In this document: positions 7,255 to 14,687 of the stretch, in pieces
Layout: each line of letters starts with the position of its first letter
Position numbering within the stretch: position 1 is the first letter of the stretch
From: Bacteroidales bacterium
GTDB lineage: Bacteria; Bacteroidota; Bacteroidia; Bacteroidales; VadinHA17
Direction: 5' to 3'
Assembly: GCA_013314865.1 (NCBI GenBank)
Contig: JABUEV010000011.1
Span: 1 to 14,687, forward strand
DNA length: 14,687 bases
Translations under genes and position numbers: made by a program
The notes under the pieces: model-generated
Told to the model about the DNA's origin: nothing
What the model saw: the letters and a program-made list of their open reading frames with translations, nothing else
Database searches by the model: none

Positions 7255-8604
7255 ATGAAAAGGCGGTTCATTGTTGCATTGTTTTTGTTTCCAATGCTGT
7301 TATACGGACAGAAGGAACTGGATGATTATATCCGATTCGGACTTGAAAACAATCTTGCGCTGAAACAGAAACTGTCTGACTACAGCAGAAGCATAGAGGC
7401 GCTGAAAGAGGCAAAAGGCTTCTTTTATCCTTCGGTAAGCATTAATGCAAGATATACTAGAGCCGAAGGAGGGCGGATAATTGAATTTCCTGCCGGAGAC
7501 ATGCTTAATCCTGTTTATATGACTCTTAATGCCCTCACTTCATCAAATCTCTTCCCTTTGATAGAAAACCAGGAGTTCAAGTTTCTGCGCCCTGAGGAGC
7601 ATGAAACTAAAATCAGGATTGTCCAGCAGGTATTCAATCCGGATGTCTACTACAATACCCTTATTAAAAAGGAGTTGTCAGTGCTTGGAGCAAACGATGT
7701 TGAACAATACAGGAGAGAACTCGTGGCAGAAATAAAAAAAGCTTATTATAATGCAGCTTCAGCTGAAGGAATTCTCAGAATACTTGAAGAAACTCGGGAA
7801 TTGCTGCTTGAGAACATAATAGTAAGTAAAAGATTATTGGAAAACGGAATTATTACGTACGATTATCTCTATCGTTCTGAAGCTGAACTGGCCAGATTAA
7901 GCCAGGAGTACCAGAATGCCCTTAAAAACTCCAAACTTGCAAAATCCTATTTCAACTTTCTTCTGAACAAGCCATTAAACGACACCGTAATCATTAAACC
8001 CCCTGAATATTTTCCTTCAGTCACCCGGCTGACAGGTGATCTTGTAAAGAATGCTCTTTCAGGAAGAGAAGAGTTGAGGAAACTGGAAAACTATAAAAAC
8101 ATTTCCGGACTGATGGTCAGGATGAATGAAGCTGAAAGACTGCCCGAAATAATGATTGTGGCAGATTTCGGGTACCAGGGAGAGAAATATGAATTCAACA
8201 GGGATCAGGATTACCTGCTTGCATCAGCAGTTCTTACATGGAATATTTTTGACGGCTTTGCAAGACGAGCCAGGGGAAGGCAGGCAGTTTTTCAGCGAGA
8301 AATGGCTGAAGCTCAGATTCAGGAAGCTAAGAAGCAAATAGAACTGCAGGTAATAAACGCCCTTGATGAGCTTAAGGCATCGGAGATAGGAATAACAGCT
8401 GCTGAAAGCAGGGTAAAGAGCGCCTCCCAGGTCTTCAGACTTGTCAGTAAGAAATATGAGGAAGGACAGGCATCCATGCTCGAATTTCTGGATGCCAGAA
8501 ATAACCTCACACAGGCTGAAGAAAATCTTGTTATTTCAAAATATAAGTATTTGTCCGATTTTGCACAACTTGAAAAGACAGCTGCAATTAATCAACCTGA
8601 ATAA
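7255..8604 (+). CDS. TolC-family outer-membrane efflux channel
   Basis: Outer-membrane factor of a tripartite RND efflux pump (449 residues). Residues 1-19 form a Sec signal peptide (MKRR followed by a hydrophobic core ending LLYGQ). The mature part has two repeats of long alpha-helical coiled-coil segments, the outer-membrane efflux pattern: an N-terminal repeat with FFYPSVSINARYTR and a C-terminal repeat with RLPEIMIVADFGYQGE, LTWNIFDGFARRARGRQA and LEFLDARNNLTQAEENLVISKYKYL. The phrase W-N-I-F-D-G is a near-constant mark of TolC relatives. It is the first structural gene of the pump operon and its stop is separated from the adaptor start by one base. The trimeric barrel-tunnel role comes from the family, not from this sequence alone. 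Confidence 0.9.
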   Translation: MKRRFIVALFLFPMLLYGQKELDDYIRFGLENNLALKQKLSDYSRSIEALKEAKGFFYPSVSINARYTRAEGGRIIEFPAGDMLNPVYMTLNALTSSNLFPLIENQEFKFLRPEEHETKIRIVQQVFNPDVYYNTLIKKELSVLGANDVEQYRRELVAEIKKAYYNAASAEGILRILEETRELLLENIIVSKRLLENGIITYDYLYRSEAELARLSQEYQNALKNSKLAKSYFNFLLNKPLNDTVIIKPPEYFPSVTRLTGDLVKNALSGREELRKLENYKNISGLMVRMNEAERLPEIMIVADFGYQGEKYEFNRDQDYLLASAVLTWNIFDGFARRARGRQAVFQREMAEAQIQEAKKQIELQVINALDELKASEIGITAAESRVKSASQVFRLVSKKYEEGQASMLEFLDARNNLTQAEENLVISKYKYLSDFAQLEKTAAINQPE

Positions 8605-8605
8605 G

Positions 8606-9640
8606 ATGAAGAAAAATTTAAATATTATTGTTTTTTGCATACTGGCTGTATCAGCATGCAGAAACGAGCCGGTGAAACTTCCTGAATCTGATCCTGTCAG
8701 GGTGAAAGTGACCGGGATAAAAACTGCGCAATCTATGGTGCCGGTTCATTCAGCCGGAATTGTCATGCCCGGTGACGAAATGAAGCTGTCCTTCAAGACA
8801 GGGGGTATAATTGCTGAAATTTCTGCCAGGGAAGGAGACCAGGTTAAAAAAGGAGACCTTCTTGCATCACTTAACCTTTCTGAAATTAATGCAAACGTTC
8901 AAATGGCAGAAAATGCTTATGAAAAAGCCCTGCGCGACTGGACAAGAGCGAGAAATCTTTACAACGATACAGTCGCCAGCCTTGAACAATTTCAAAATGC
9001 AACAACTGCTCTCGAAGTTGCCAAATCAAACCTCAGTATTGCCAGGTTCAACATGGATCACTCGGTTATCAGGGCTCCGGCCGACGGTATTATACTTAAA
9101 CAGCTTTCAAAGGCAGGAGAAATGATTGCACCCGGATATCCGGTTTTCCTGTTTGGTGCACTGGGAAATGACAGATGGAAGGTCAGAACATCTTTGTCTG
9201 ACCGTGACATTGTGAGGATAAATAAGGGAGATTCAGCACGGGTGACACTGGATGCCTATCCCGGGATTTATTTTTCATGCAAGGTGGTCCAGATAAGCGC
9301 CATGACTGACCCGGTATCGGGTACCTGCGAGGTGGAACTGAGTCTTAATCCAGGAAAATTCCGTCTTACTGCAGGATTTATTGCAGGGGTGGATATTTTT
9401 CCATCAAGACAGGATACCGGATACATTGTTCCGGTGGGAGCAATCGTCGGAATCGACGGTAATGCAGGATTTATTTTTACAGTAAATGATTCGGACTATG
9501 TAAGAAAGACCGGAATAGAAATATTATCAGTTTCCGGACAACAGGCAATTGTAAAAAACATCCCTGAGGGAGTGAACCGGATTGTATCAGAAGGAACAGC
9601 ATATCTGAAGGACGGTGAAAAAGTAAGGATAGTAAAATGA
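8606..9640 (+). CDS. RND efflux periplasmic adaptor lipoprotein
   Basis: Membrane fusion protein linking the inner-membrane pump to the outer-membrane channel. From ATG at 8606 it has 344 residues and starts with a lipoprotein signal whose lipobox is V-S-A-C, giving lipidated C18; this fixes the start, while an in-frame start further upstream would lie inside the channel gene and hide the signal. Domains in order: first half of the lipoyl/barrel-sandwich domain (FKTGGIIAEISAREGDQVKK, with G, V and K typical), a helical hairpin (about residues 90-150), the second lipoyl half (VIRAPADGIILKQLSKAGE), a beta-barrel (VRTSLSDRDIVRINKGDSARV) and a membrane-proximal domain ending VSEGTAYLKDGEKVRIVK. 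The stop overlaps the pump start by ATGA, indicating coupled translation. Confidence 0.92.
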   Translation: MKKNLNIIVFCILAVSACRNEPVKLPESDPVRVKVTGIKTAQSMVPVHSAGIVMPGDEMKLSFKTGGIIAEISAREGDQVKKGDLLASLNLSEINANVQMAENAYEKALRDWTRARNLYNDTVASLEQFQNATTALEVAKSNLSIARFNMDHSVIRAPADGIILKQLSKAGEMIAPGYPVFLFGALGNDRWKVRTSLSDRDIVRINKGDSARVTLDAYPGIYFSCKVVQISAMTDPVSGTCEVELSLNPGKFRLTAGFIAGVDIFPSRQDTGYIVPVGAIVGIDGNAGFIFTVNDSDYVRKTGIEILSVSGQQAIVKNIPEGVNRIVSEGTAYLKDGEKVRIVK

Positions 9641-12600
9641 AAATATCAGAACTGGCTGTAAGGAATCATCAGTTTACAATAGTAATTTTTCTGATGCTCA
9701 TTGCACTGGGGATCTATTCCTTCCTTAAAATTCCCCAGTCAGAGGATCCTGAATTTCCCATTTCCATATTCCCGGTAATAGCAGTCTATCCGGGGGCTTC
9801 GCCATCAGATATTGAAGAGCTAGTGGTAGATGAAATAGAGAGAGCTCTAAATGAACTCGAAGACATAAAAAGAATAAAGACAGAAATAAAGGACGGAGTG
9901 GCTATTATTGTTGTCGAGTTTTCTGCAGATACGGATCCTGACAGAAAGTATGACGAGATACTCCAGAAAATGAATGATATCAGGCCATATTTGCCGCAGG
10001 ATCTTTACAGTCTGGAGGTAATGAAGATACAAGCCGGGAACACAAATATCATTCAAAGTGCTCTTGTTTCTGAAAGTGCATCGTATGACGATTTGAGAAA
10101 ACTGGCCAATGAGTTGAAAGACAGACTCTCTGCTGTGCCGGGTGTAAAGAAAGCTGAGATTTTTGCATGCCCTGAAAAGGAACTGACAATTGAAGTCGAC
10201 CTTGCAAAATTATCTCGGTTAAGGATACCCGTAACCAGGATCATATCAGCCATACAAAGTGAAAATGCAAATATTCCCGGGGGAAGTATTGAAGCAGGCC
10301 CGCTAAAGTTCAATGTCGTTACAAGCGGCAATTTCGAATCTGTTGATGATGTAAGGCAGATTGTCGTCGGATCTTCGGCAGGGGGACTGGTCTATCTGAA
10401 AGACGTTGCAGAAGTGAACTGGGGAACCGAAGAACTGAAATATTACGGAAGATTTAACGGTGAAAAAGCTCTCTTCATAACTGCCAACATGAAAAGGGCC
10501 CAGAATATCCATAAAGTAAGGAATTCAATCTACAGTCTGTATGATGAATTTGAAAAAGATATGCCCTCAGGGATCAGGCTTGAAAGGGGATTTGACCAGT
10601 CGCAGAACGTAAAAAGCAAGCTTGGCCGGCTGGAGAAGGATTTCCTTTTTGCCTTCCTGCTTGTCCTTATTACTCTGATGCCTCTTGGTTTCAGGGCATC
10701 AGGAATTGTGATGACCTCTATACCGCTTTCAATACTTATCGGAGTTTCCGGTTTATATCTTGTGGGATTCAGCATAAACCAGCTGAGCATTGTAGGGGCT
10801 GTAATTGCACTTGGTCTGCTTGTAGATGATTCCATTGTTGTCGTCGAAAACATCTCAAGATGGGTAAGAGAGGGAACCAGGCCTTTTGATGCCGCCATAA
10901 AAGCCACAAGACAGATAGGTACAGCAGTTCTCGGATGCACCGCCACTTTGATACTTGCTTTCCTGCCTCTTATGTTTCTCCCCGGAATGGCAGGGAAATA
11001 CATGCGAACCCTCCCGACATCAGTGACTTTCATAGTCCTCGGATCCCTGCTAGTTGCACTTACAATAATTCCTTTCCTTGCCAGCCTTGTCTTCAGGGGA
11101 GATGTTGACCCCAGAGGGAATAAAATACTGCGGGGACTTCACAAAGCTATTGATTTTACTTATGGACGTGCCCTTAAATGGTCGCTTGAGAATCCTGTAA
11201 AAACTGTAGTGCTGGCAGGAATCCTCTTTTTCTCGTCATTGTTCCTTATCAGGCTTATTGGCTTCAGTCTTTTCCCGAAAGCAATGCTTCCGCAATTCCT
11301 GATCACAGTTGAGACACCCAGGGGCAGTAATATTAATGAAACTGACAGAGCTGTGCGGTTTGTTGAATCTGTGCTTGCCGGCAAACAGGAGGTTAATTAC
11401 TTCATGTCTAACATCGGGAAAGGCAATCCGATGATTTATTACAATGAATTTCAAAAAAGCGGTCAGAGTACTCTTGGAGAAATTCTGTGCGAAATAAAAC
11501 GTCAGAAGTTACCGGAGATAAGTCAGTTTATCGAAGAATTACGGGACACATTAAGTAATTTCCCAAATGCAAGGATATATGTTTCTGAATTTGAAAACGG
11601 AATGCCTGTTGATGATGCGATTGCAATAAGAATTACAGGTGATAATCTTGATTCACTTAAAATCTATGCAGGGAAGGTAGAGGATATCATCAGATCGCAT
11701 AACGGAACCACATATATCAGAAATCCGCTAAGTCAGTCGCTGACGGATATAAGACTTGAAATTAACTCTGAAAAGGCGGGTTTACTGGGTATCCCGGTTG
11801 CCGAGATTGCAAGGACAGTAAGAATCAGCCTGGCTGGTCTTATCGCAGGTAAATTCAGAGACAGTGACGGTAAGGAATACAACATCAATGTTAGGTTGTC
11901 GGAGAATAAAGAGGATCAGTTTTCTGTGTTCGAAAGAATCTTTGTTTCCTCTCTTTCAGGTGCACAGGTGCCTCTTTCACAGGTGGCACGGCTAAGGTTC
12001 TCGGCATCTCCGACTCTGATACAGCATTATAACAGAAACAGGGCTATCACAGTATCATCCTCTGTGAGAACAGGATTCAACACCGATAAGGTAACAAAGG
12101 AAATCCTGGCTGAGCTTGAGAAACTCAGACTGCCTGAAAACTACAGATTGATACCGGCCGGAGAAATCGAAAGCAGGAAGGAGAGTTTTGCCGGAATAGG
12201 AACTGCAATTATTATAGCAGTTTTCGGAATATTTGCTGTGCTTATACTTGAGTTCAAGACATTCAGAAGCACGCTTATCGTTATTTCAGTCATCCCTCTC
12301 GGAATTATCGGGGGTTTGCTGATGCTCTGGATAACAGGTTATACACTTTCCTTTGCTGCAGCTATAGGATTTGTGGCACTGATTGGAATAGAAATTAAAA
12401 ATTCCATTTTGCTGGTGGATTTCACCAATCAGCTCCGGCAGAAGGGGGAACCTCTTGATGAAGCTATTTTAAAAGCCGGAGAAATAAGGTTCCTGCCAGT
12501 TATTCTGACGACATTTACAGCTATTGGAGGATTGTTACCTATTGCCCTTGGCAAATCAAGCCTTTATTCTCCGCTTGCCTATGTGATAATTGGAGGGCTT

Positions 12601-12681
12601 ATAACTTCAACACTTCTGGCCCGTCTGGTTACCCCGGTTATGTATAAGCTTATACCCCCTGAGGTCAGAAGGAACTTATAA
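9637..12681 (+). CDS. RND multidrug efflux transporter (HAE-type, AcrB-like)
   Basis: Proton-driven inner-membrane exporter, trimeric in the family, 1014 residues. The first helix is near residues 12-32, followed by a large periplasmic porter/docking region, helices 2-6 from about 334, helix 7 near 520, a second periplasmic region and helices 8-12 from about 853. The proton-relay residues are present: D397-D398 in GLLVDDSIVVVEN (helix 4) and K921 in GIEIKNSILLVDF (helix 10). These favour a drug (HAE) exporter over a heavy-metal one. Near the N-terminus, P-I-S-I-F-P-V-I-A-V-Y-P-G-A-S-P and the following E-E-L-V are typical. With the lipoprotein adaptor and channel it forms a complete tripartite pump. 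Substrates cannot be predicted; hydrophobic drugs, detergents or bile-like compounds are usual. Confidence 0.95.
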   Translation: MKISELAVRNHQFTIVIFLMLIALGIYSFLKIPQSEDPEFPISIFPVIAVYPGASPSDIEELVVDEIERALNELEDIKRIKTEIKDGVAIIVVEFSADTDPDRKYDEILQKMNDIRPYLPQDLYSLEVMKIQAGNTNIIQSALVSESASYDDLRKLANELKDRLSAVPGVKKAEIFACPEKELTIEVDLAKLSRLRIPVTRIISAIQSENANIPGGSIEAGPLKFNVVTSGNFESVDDVRQIVVGSSAGGLVYLKDVAEVNWGTEELKYYGRFNGEKALFITANMKRAQNIHKVRNSIYSLYDEFEKDMPSGIRLERGFDQSQNVKSKLGRLEKDFLFAFLLVLITLMPLGFRASGIVMTSIPLSILIGVSGLYLVGFSINQLSIVGAVIALGLLVDDSIVVVENISRWVREGTRPFDAAIKATRQIGTAVLGCTATLILAFLPLMFLPGMAGKYMRTLPTSVTFIVLGSLLVALTIIPFLASLVFRGDVDPRGNKILRGLHKAIDFTYGRALKWSLENPVKTVVLAGILFFSSLFLIRLIGFSLFPKAMLPQFLITVETPRGSNINETDRAVRFVESVLAGKQEVNYFMSNIGKGNPMIYYNEFQKSGQSTLGEILCEIKRQKLPEISQFIEELRDTLSNFPNARIYVSEFENGMPVDDAIAIRITGDNLDSLKIYAGKVEDIIRSHNGTTYIRNPLSQSLTDIRLEINSEKAGLLGIPVAEIARTVRISLAGLIAGKFRDSDGKEYNINVRLSENKEDQFSVFERIFVSSLSGAQVPLSQVARLRFSASPTLIQHYNRNRAITVSSSVRTGFNTDKVTKEILAELEKLRLPENYRLIPAGEIESRKESFAGIGTAIIIAVFGIFAVLILEFKTFRSTLIVISVIPLGIIGGLLMLWITGYTLSFAAAIGFVALIGIEIKNSILLVDFTNQLRQKGEPLDEAILKAGEIRFLPVILTTFTAIGGLLPIALGKSSLYSPLAYVIIGGLITSTLLARLVTPVMYKLIPPEVRRNL

Positions 12682-12727
12682 TTATGGCGGGTATTAAACG
12701 CAGAAAAATTCAAATTTAAGTTGACTT

Positions 12728-12741
12728 CAATTTTAAAATTG
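12728..12741. repeat. 14-bp perfect palindrome upstream of the OmpA-domain gene
   Basis: CAATTTTAAAATTG is its own reverse complement. It lies in the 110-nt gap between the pump gene and the OmpA-domain gene. AT richness makes chance palindromes more likely, so a protein-binding role is only possible. Confidence 0.35.
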
Positions 12742-12747
12742 TTTAAC

Positions 12748-12782
12748 TTGTTAGGTTAATTACCTGATTATTAACCTAACAA
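12748..12782. repeat. Perfect 13-bp inverted repeat upstream of the OmpA-domain gene
   Basis: TTGTTAGGTTAAT (12748-12760) and ATTAACCTAACAA (12770-12782) are exact reverse complements with a 9-nt spacer. The right arm ends 9 nt before the ATG at 12792. It could be a dimeric repressor site, or an RNA hairpin next to the start codon. It lacks the GC-rich stem and T tract of an ordinary terminator. Its half-sites differ from the MarR operators at 6646 and 6674. Confidence 0.55.
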
Positions 12783-12791
12783 TAGTTCGTA

Positions 12792-13301
12792 ATGAAAATT
12801 ATTGTCACCGGATTAATTGCATTTATCATCTGGTCACTTTTCTCAACATGGCTCTTTGTAACAAGAATTAAACCGGCCATGGAGGAACCTGTGACCCTGC
12901 AGACAGCACCAGAGCCAGCCGTGGAAGTGCCGGCAACTCCGGTTTCCCCGGTTGAACAGGCTCCGAAAGATCTTACGATCCTGTTTGAATTTGACAGGAC
13001 ATCATGCACACCTGATCAACAGACTGAAACAGGCGTCGCTGAGTTTAAAACCTGGATTGACAAACATCCAGAAGCTGTTATTCAGGTTACGGGTCATACC
13101 GATTTTGTCGGAACTCAGCAATAACATAACGAACTGGGACTTAAGCGAGCTCAGTCGGTTAAGAACTACCTTGTCTCGAAGGGAATTCCGGAAGGCAGAA
13201 TAACAATTGACTCCCGAGGTGAGGATCAGCCTGCAGCTGATAATATCACCAGTGCAGGAAGATCCAAAAACAGAAGAGCTGAAATATCAATAAAGAAATA
13301 A
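12792..13301 (+). pseudogene. Membrane-anchored OmpA-domain protein interrupted by an in-frame TAA
   Basis: The frame encodes a 169-residue protein if codon 111 (TAA at 13122-13124) is ignored; otherwise it stops after 110 residues. An N-terminal membrane helix (about 4-24, no clear cleavage site) is followed by a Pro/Glu-rich linker (about 28-58) and an OmpA-type peptidoglycan-binding domain: ILFEFDRTS, VIQVTGHTDFVG, then after the stop HNELGLKRAQSVKNYLVSKG, GRITIDSRGEDQP and SKNRRAEISIKK. The domain continues in the same frame with no other stop or shift, and its C-terminal half is well conserved. By alignment with OmpA/Pal the TAA falls where a tyrosine is usual (AYN or EYN), so one base change from TAT or TAC would explain it. 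The truncated product would lack the core NRRAEI region and probably not fold. Sequence error and readthrough remain alternatives. Confidence 0.8.
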
Positions 13302-13323
13302 ACATTTTAAATCATTTATAATT

Positions 13324-13620
13324 ATGGCCGTTATGTCAAATACATCTGCAATAATCCTGATCATTGTTCTGCTCCTTGTAGCAGGAGTGATTGGATACCT
13401 TACCGCATGGTTCTATGCAAAATCTGTTTATACCCCGATAATTAAAGGCCTTGAGGATGACAAGGTGCAACTGAATAAAGAAATCTCCGGCTTAAAGGAA
13501 GATATTGTGAAGCTCAATAAAAATATTGACAATCTGAATGAAAAGGCAGGAGAGCTCGAAAAAGAACTGACAGAGAAAACAAAACTGATCGAAGACCTGC
13601 GTAAAAAGATAAAGGAATAA
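13324..13620 (+). CDS. Small membrane-anchored coiled-coil protein
   Basis: A 98-residue protein of unrecognised family. Residues about 8-31 form one strongly hydrophobic helix (SAIILIIVLLLVAGVIGYL). Residues about 40-97 are charged and rich in Lys, Glu and Leu with heptad-like spacing (LNKEISGLKEDIVKLNKNID, then LEKELTEKTKLIEDLRKKI), which predicts a long coiled coil. It has no signal cleavage site or lipobox. An alternative start at M4 (13333) is possible. It lies 22 nt after the OmpA-domain frame and probably shares its transcript, so both may be parts of one envelope structure; that link is inferred from position only. Which side of the membrane the coiled coil faces is not clear from the sequence. 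Confidence 0.75.
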   Translation: MAVMSNTSAIILIIVLLLVAGVIGYLTAWFYAKSVYTPIIKGLEDDKVQLNKEISGLKEDIVKLNKNIDNLNEKAGELEKELTEKTKLIEDLRKKIKE

Positions 13621-13880
13621 GAATTTAATAAATTTATACCAGTACACTTAGAAAGCGTATCAATCGCTTGCTTAGTTCTCACAGATTTCTGTGTAGTGAT
13701 GTTATGCACAATCTATGAGAAAATTATATGTCTTTTGCATCACTATTGCTTCAGGAATCAAGGTGCTTAATATAACGGCAGCAAATTCAACCGCAACAAT
13801 TGTGACCTGTTGGCAGGATTTTTGATACCTTTGATGAAACACTTTTCAGGGAACCCTGGGTTATCATTAATGTCAAAAAA
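13621..13880. other. 260-nt intergenic region with several hairpins
   Basis: No convincing coding frame is seen. Inverted repeats near the left side are AAGCG/CGCTT (13653-13657 with 13665-13669), the compact CACAGA-TT-TCTGTG (13680-13693), and TAGTGATG (13694-13701) with CATCACTA (13738-13745). These may terminate the upstream transcript or be a structured leader. A promoter for the next gene lies near the right end. Confidence 0.5.
13800..13833 (+). promoter_or_regulatory. Probable promoter of the exported hypothetical gene
   Basis: TTG at 13800-13802 and TACCTTTG at 13826-13833 are 23 nt apart, at the upper limit of the Bacteroidota pattern TTG-N17-23-TAnnTTTG. The -7 box ends 47 nt before the ATG at 13881. 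Confidence 0.45.
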
Positions 13881-14543
13881 ATGAAATTATTAAAAATTGC
13901 TGCAGGGATTGTTATTTTATTAACAATAACTATTAACCTTAAGGCTCAGCTCGACACGGCCAAAAACCTTCCCAATTTGTTATTGCCTGAATTCAGAAGA
14001 AGCCTGATAAAATTCAAATCGGGCGAGAAGAAAACTGCTGTGGTAAATTACAACCTGGCAACCGAAGAACTTGTATTTCTGCAGGACGGAAAGTACCTGG
14101 TGCTGGATAATCCTCAGCAGATTGACACTGCATTTCTGGCCAACAAACCTTTTGTCCCTGTCGGAAAGGCATTTTATGAAGTTTTACTGAAGGGGCCCGT
14201 GACTTTATTCTTTCAACACAAATGCAATGTACAGCAGGTTGGCTCATCAATTGGTTACGGTCAGAGGTCGAGGGGCACAGGACCTGTAAATCTGAAAACC
14301 ATGTATGCAGGCACCGGCACTTATAATCTTGAAATCCCAAAAGGATACGAGGTCATTCCGGCTGATGAATACTGGATCAGAAAAGAAGACGGCCAGATGC
14401 AGAATTTTGTCACCAGGAAGCAGTTTTTAAAACTTTTTCCTGACAGACAGAAAGAACTTGACCAGTTTATTAACACCAACAGGATTGACTTTAAAAAACC
14501 TGCAGATGTTGCTAAACTGGTCAGTTATATATCCGGAAATTAA
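13881..14543 (+). CDS. Exported protein of unknown function
   Basis: A 220-residue protein I do not recognise. Residues 1-22 form a Sec signal peptide (MKLLK, hydrophobic core, then LKA before the likely cleavage ahead of Q23), so the mature protein of about 198 residues is periplasmic or outer-membrane-associated. There is no lipobox and no second membrane segment. The middle part alternates hydrophobic and polar residues (EELVFLQDGKYLVL, KAFYEVLLKGPVTLFF), suggesting a beta-rich domain, followed by a Gly/Ser/Arg-rich loop (QVGSSIGYGQRSRGTG). The C-terminal third is helical and charged (RKQFLKLFPDRQKELDQFI, then KPADVAKLVSYISGN). The only mature-part cysteine visible is in HKCNVQQ. It has its own promoter-like site and a hairpin after it, so it is probably a single-gene unit. 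It resembles the many Bacteroidota-restricted exported hypotheticals. Confidence 0.8.
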   Translation: MKLLKIAAGIVILLTITINLKAQLDTAKNLPNLLLPEFRRSLIKFKSGEKKTAVVNYNLATEELVFLQDGKYLVLDNPQQIDTAFLANKPFVPVGKAFYEVLLKGPVTLFFQHKCNVQQVGSSIGYGQRSRGTGPVNLKTMYAGTGTYNLEIPKGYEVIPADEYWIRKEDGQMQNFVTRKQFLKLFPDRQKELDQFINTNRIDFKKPADVAKLVSYISGN

Positions 14544-14558
14544 GCATGAAAATTTTTC

Positions 14559-14584
14559 CGGAACCGGACTTTAGTCAGGTTCCG
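14559..14584. terminator. Hairpin between convergent genes
   Basis: CGGAACC (14559-14565) and GGTTCCG (14578-14584) are perfectly complementary, with a possible inner GAC/GTC pairing. It follows the hypothetical gene by 15 nt and precedes the end of the minus-strand frame at 14596. Neither side has a long T tract right after the stem, so it may be an imperfect bidirectional terminator. Confidence 0.5.
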
Positions 14585-14595
14585 TATGGTCATTT

Positions 14596-14687
14596 TCATC
14601 TGTTTCTTGCCGGATGCCACATCCTGAAGTTATCTCTGATATACTGACCTGCATGATGACCACCCGGAAGCATTTTCATTCCAACTA
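14596..14687 (-). CDS. Possible C-terminal end of a convergent gene (cut by window edge)
   Basis: On the minus strand a frame open from the window edge ends at TGA (14598-14596) after 29 codons. The residues include GMKMLPGGHHAGQYIR and end FRMWHPARNR. The composition looks like real protein, and the stop sits just before a hairpin shared with the facing gene, which fits a convergent arrangement. No family can be named from so short a piece, and a chance open frame of this length is possible. Confidence 0.4.
   Translation of the reverse strand, partial: VGMKMLPGGHHAGQYIRDNFRMWHPARNR

Noticed and set aside
8441..8605. Upstream start for the efflux adaptor
   Set aside because: It would place 55 residues from the channel gene in front of a complete lipoprotein signal with lipobox VSAC.
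10530..11033. 167-codon minus-strand frame
   Set aside because: It is antisense to the RND pump over the conserved proton-relay region. No start signal or known motif.
13122..13124. Selenocysteine or pyrrolysine recoding at the internal stop
   Set aside because: The codon is TAA, not TGA or TAG, and TAA ends many other genes in the window.
1..14687. CRISPR arrays, insertion sequences, tRNA or rRNA genes, and phage genes
   Set aside because: No spaced direct repeats, transposase motifs, cloverleaf-like sequences or phage proteins were seen by eye on either strand.

Overview
The window looks like chromosomal DNA of a Bacteroidota bacterium, probably of the order Bacteroidales or a close relative. 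Four signs point there. Promoter boxes fit TAnnTTTG. All but one of the complete genes lack a Shine-Dalgarno sequence. The glutamyl-tRNA synthetase carries a lineage-typical insert after its KMSKS-like motif. The efflux operon has the common order regulator, outer-membrane channel, lipoprotein adaptor, RND pump. No mobile element, CRISPR array, tRNA or rRNA gene was seen.

Layout. Bases 1-606 (minus) hold the N-terminal part of L-threonine 3-dehydrogenase, cut by the window edge. Bases 738-3672 (plus) are a tightly coupled operon, gltX - TatD-family hydrolase - tcdA, with two 4-nt ATGA overlaps. Two of its three products act on tRNA. Facing it, 5731-3705 (minus) is a two-gene operon: an O-methyltransferase-like protein with an apparent signal peptide, then an APC amino acid permease. 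A 338-nt divergent intergenic region separates this from a TerB-like gene (6070-6510), which has a recognisable promoter, the only strong ribosome binding site in the window and a terminator.

Bases 6646-12681 form a multidrug-efflux locus. A MarR repressor gene is preceded by two near-identical palindromes that straddle its promoter. TolC-like channel, lipoprotein adaptor and RND pump genes follow, almost without gaps.

Bases 12682-13620 hold a small envelope module. It has a membrane-anchored OmpA-domain gene interrupted by one in-frame TAA codon, then a membrane-anchored coiled-coil protein. Bases 13881-14543 encode an exported protein of unknown function, followed by a hairpin and the probable C-terminal end of a convergent gene at the right edge.

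The part most worth a second look is the OmpA-domain gene. The reading frame continues past the stop with a well-conserved domain, so this is a recent nonsense mutation, a sequence error or readthrough. Other points are the exported methyltransferase with a changed metal-site residue, the tandem MarR operators, and the exceptional ribosome binding site of the TerB-like gene. No clearly new multi-gene system was found.
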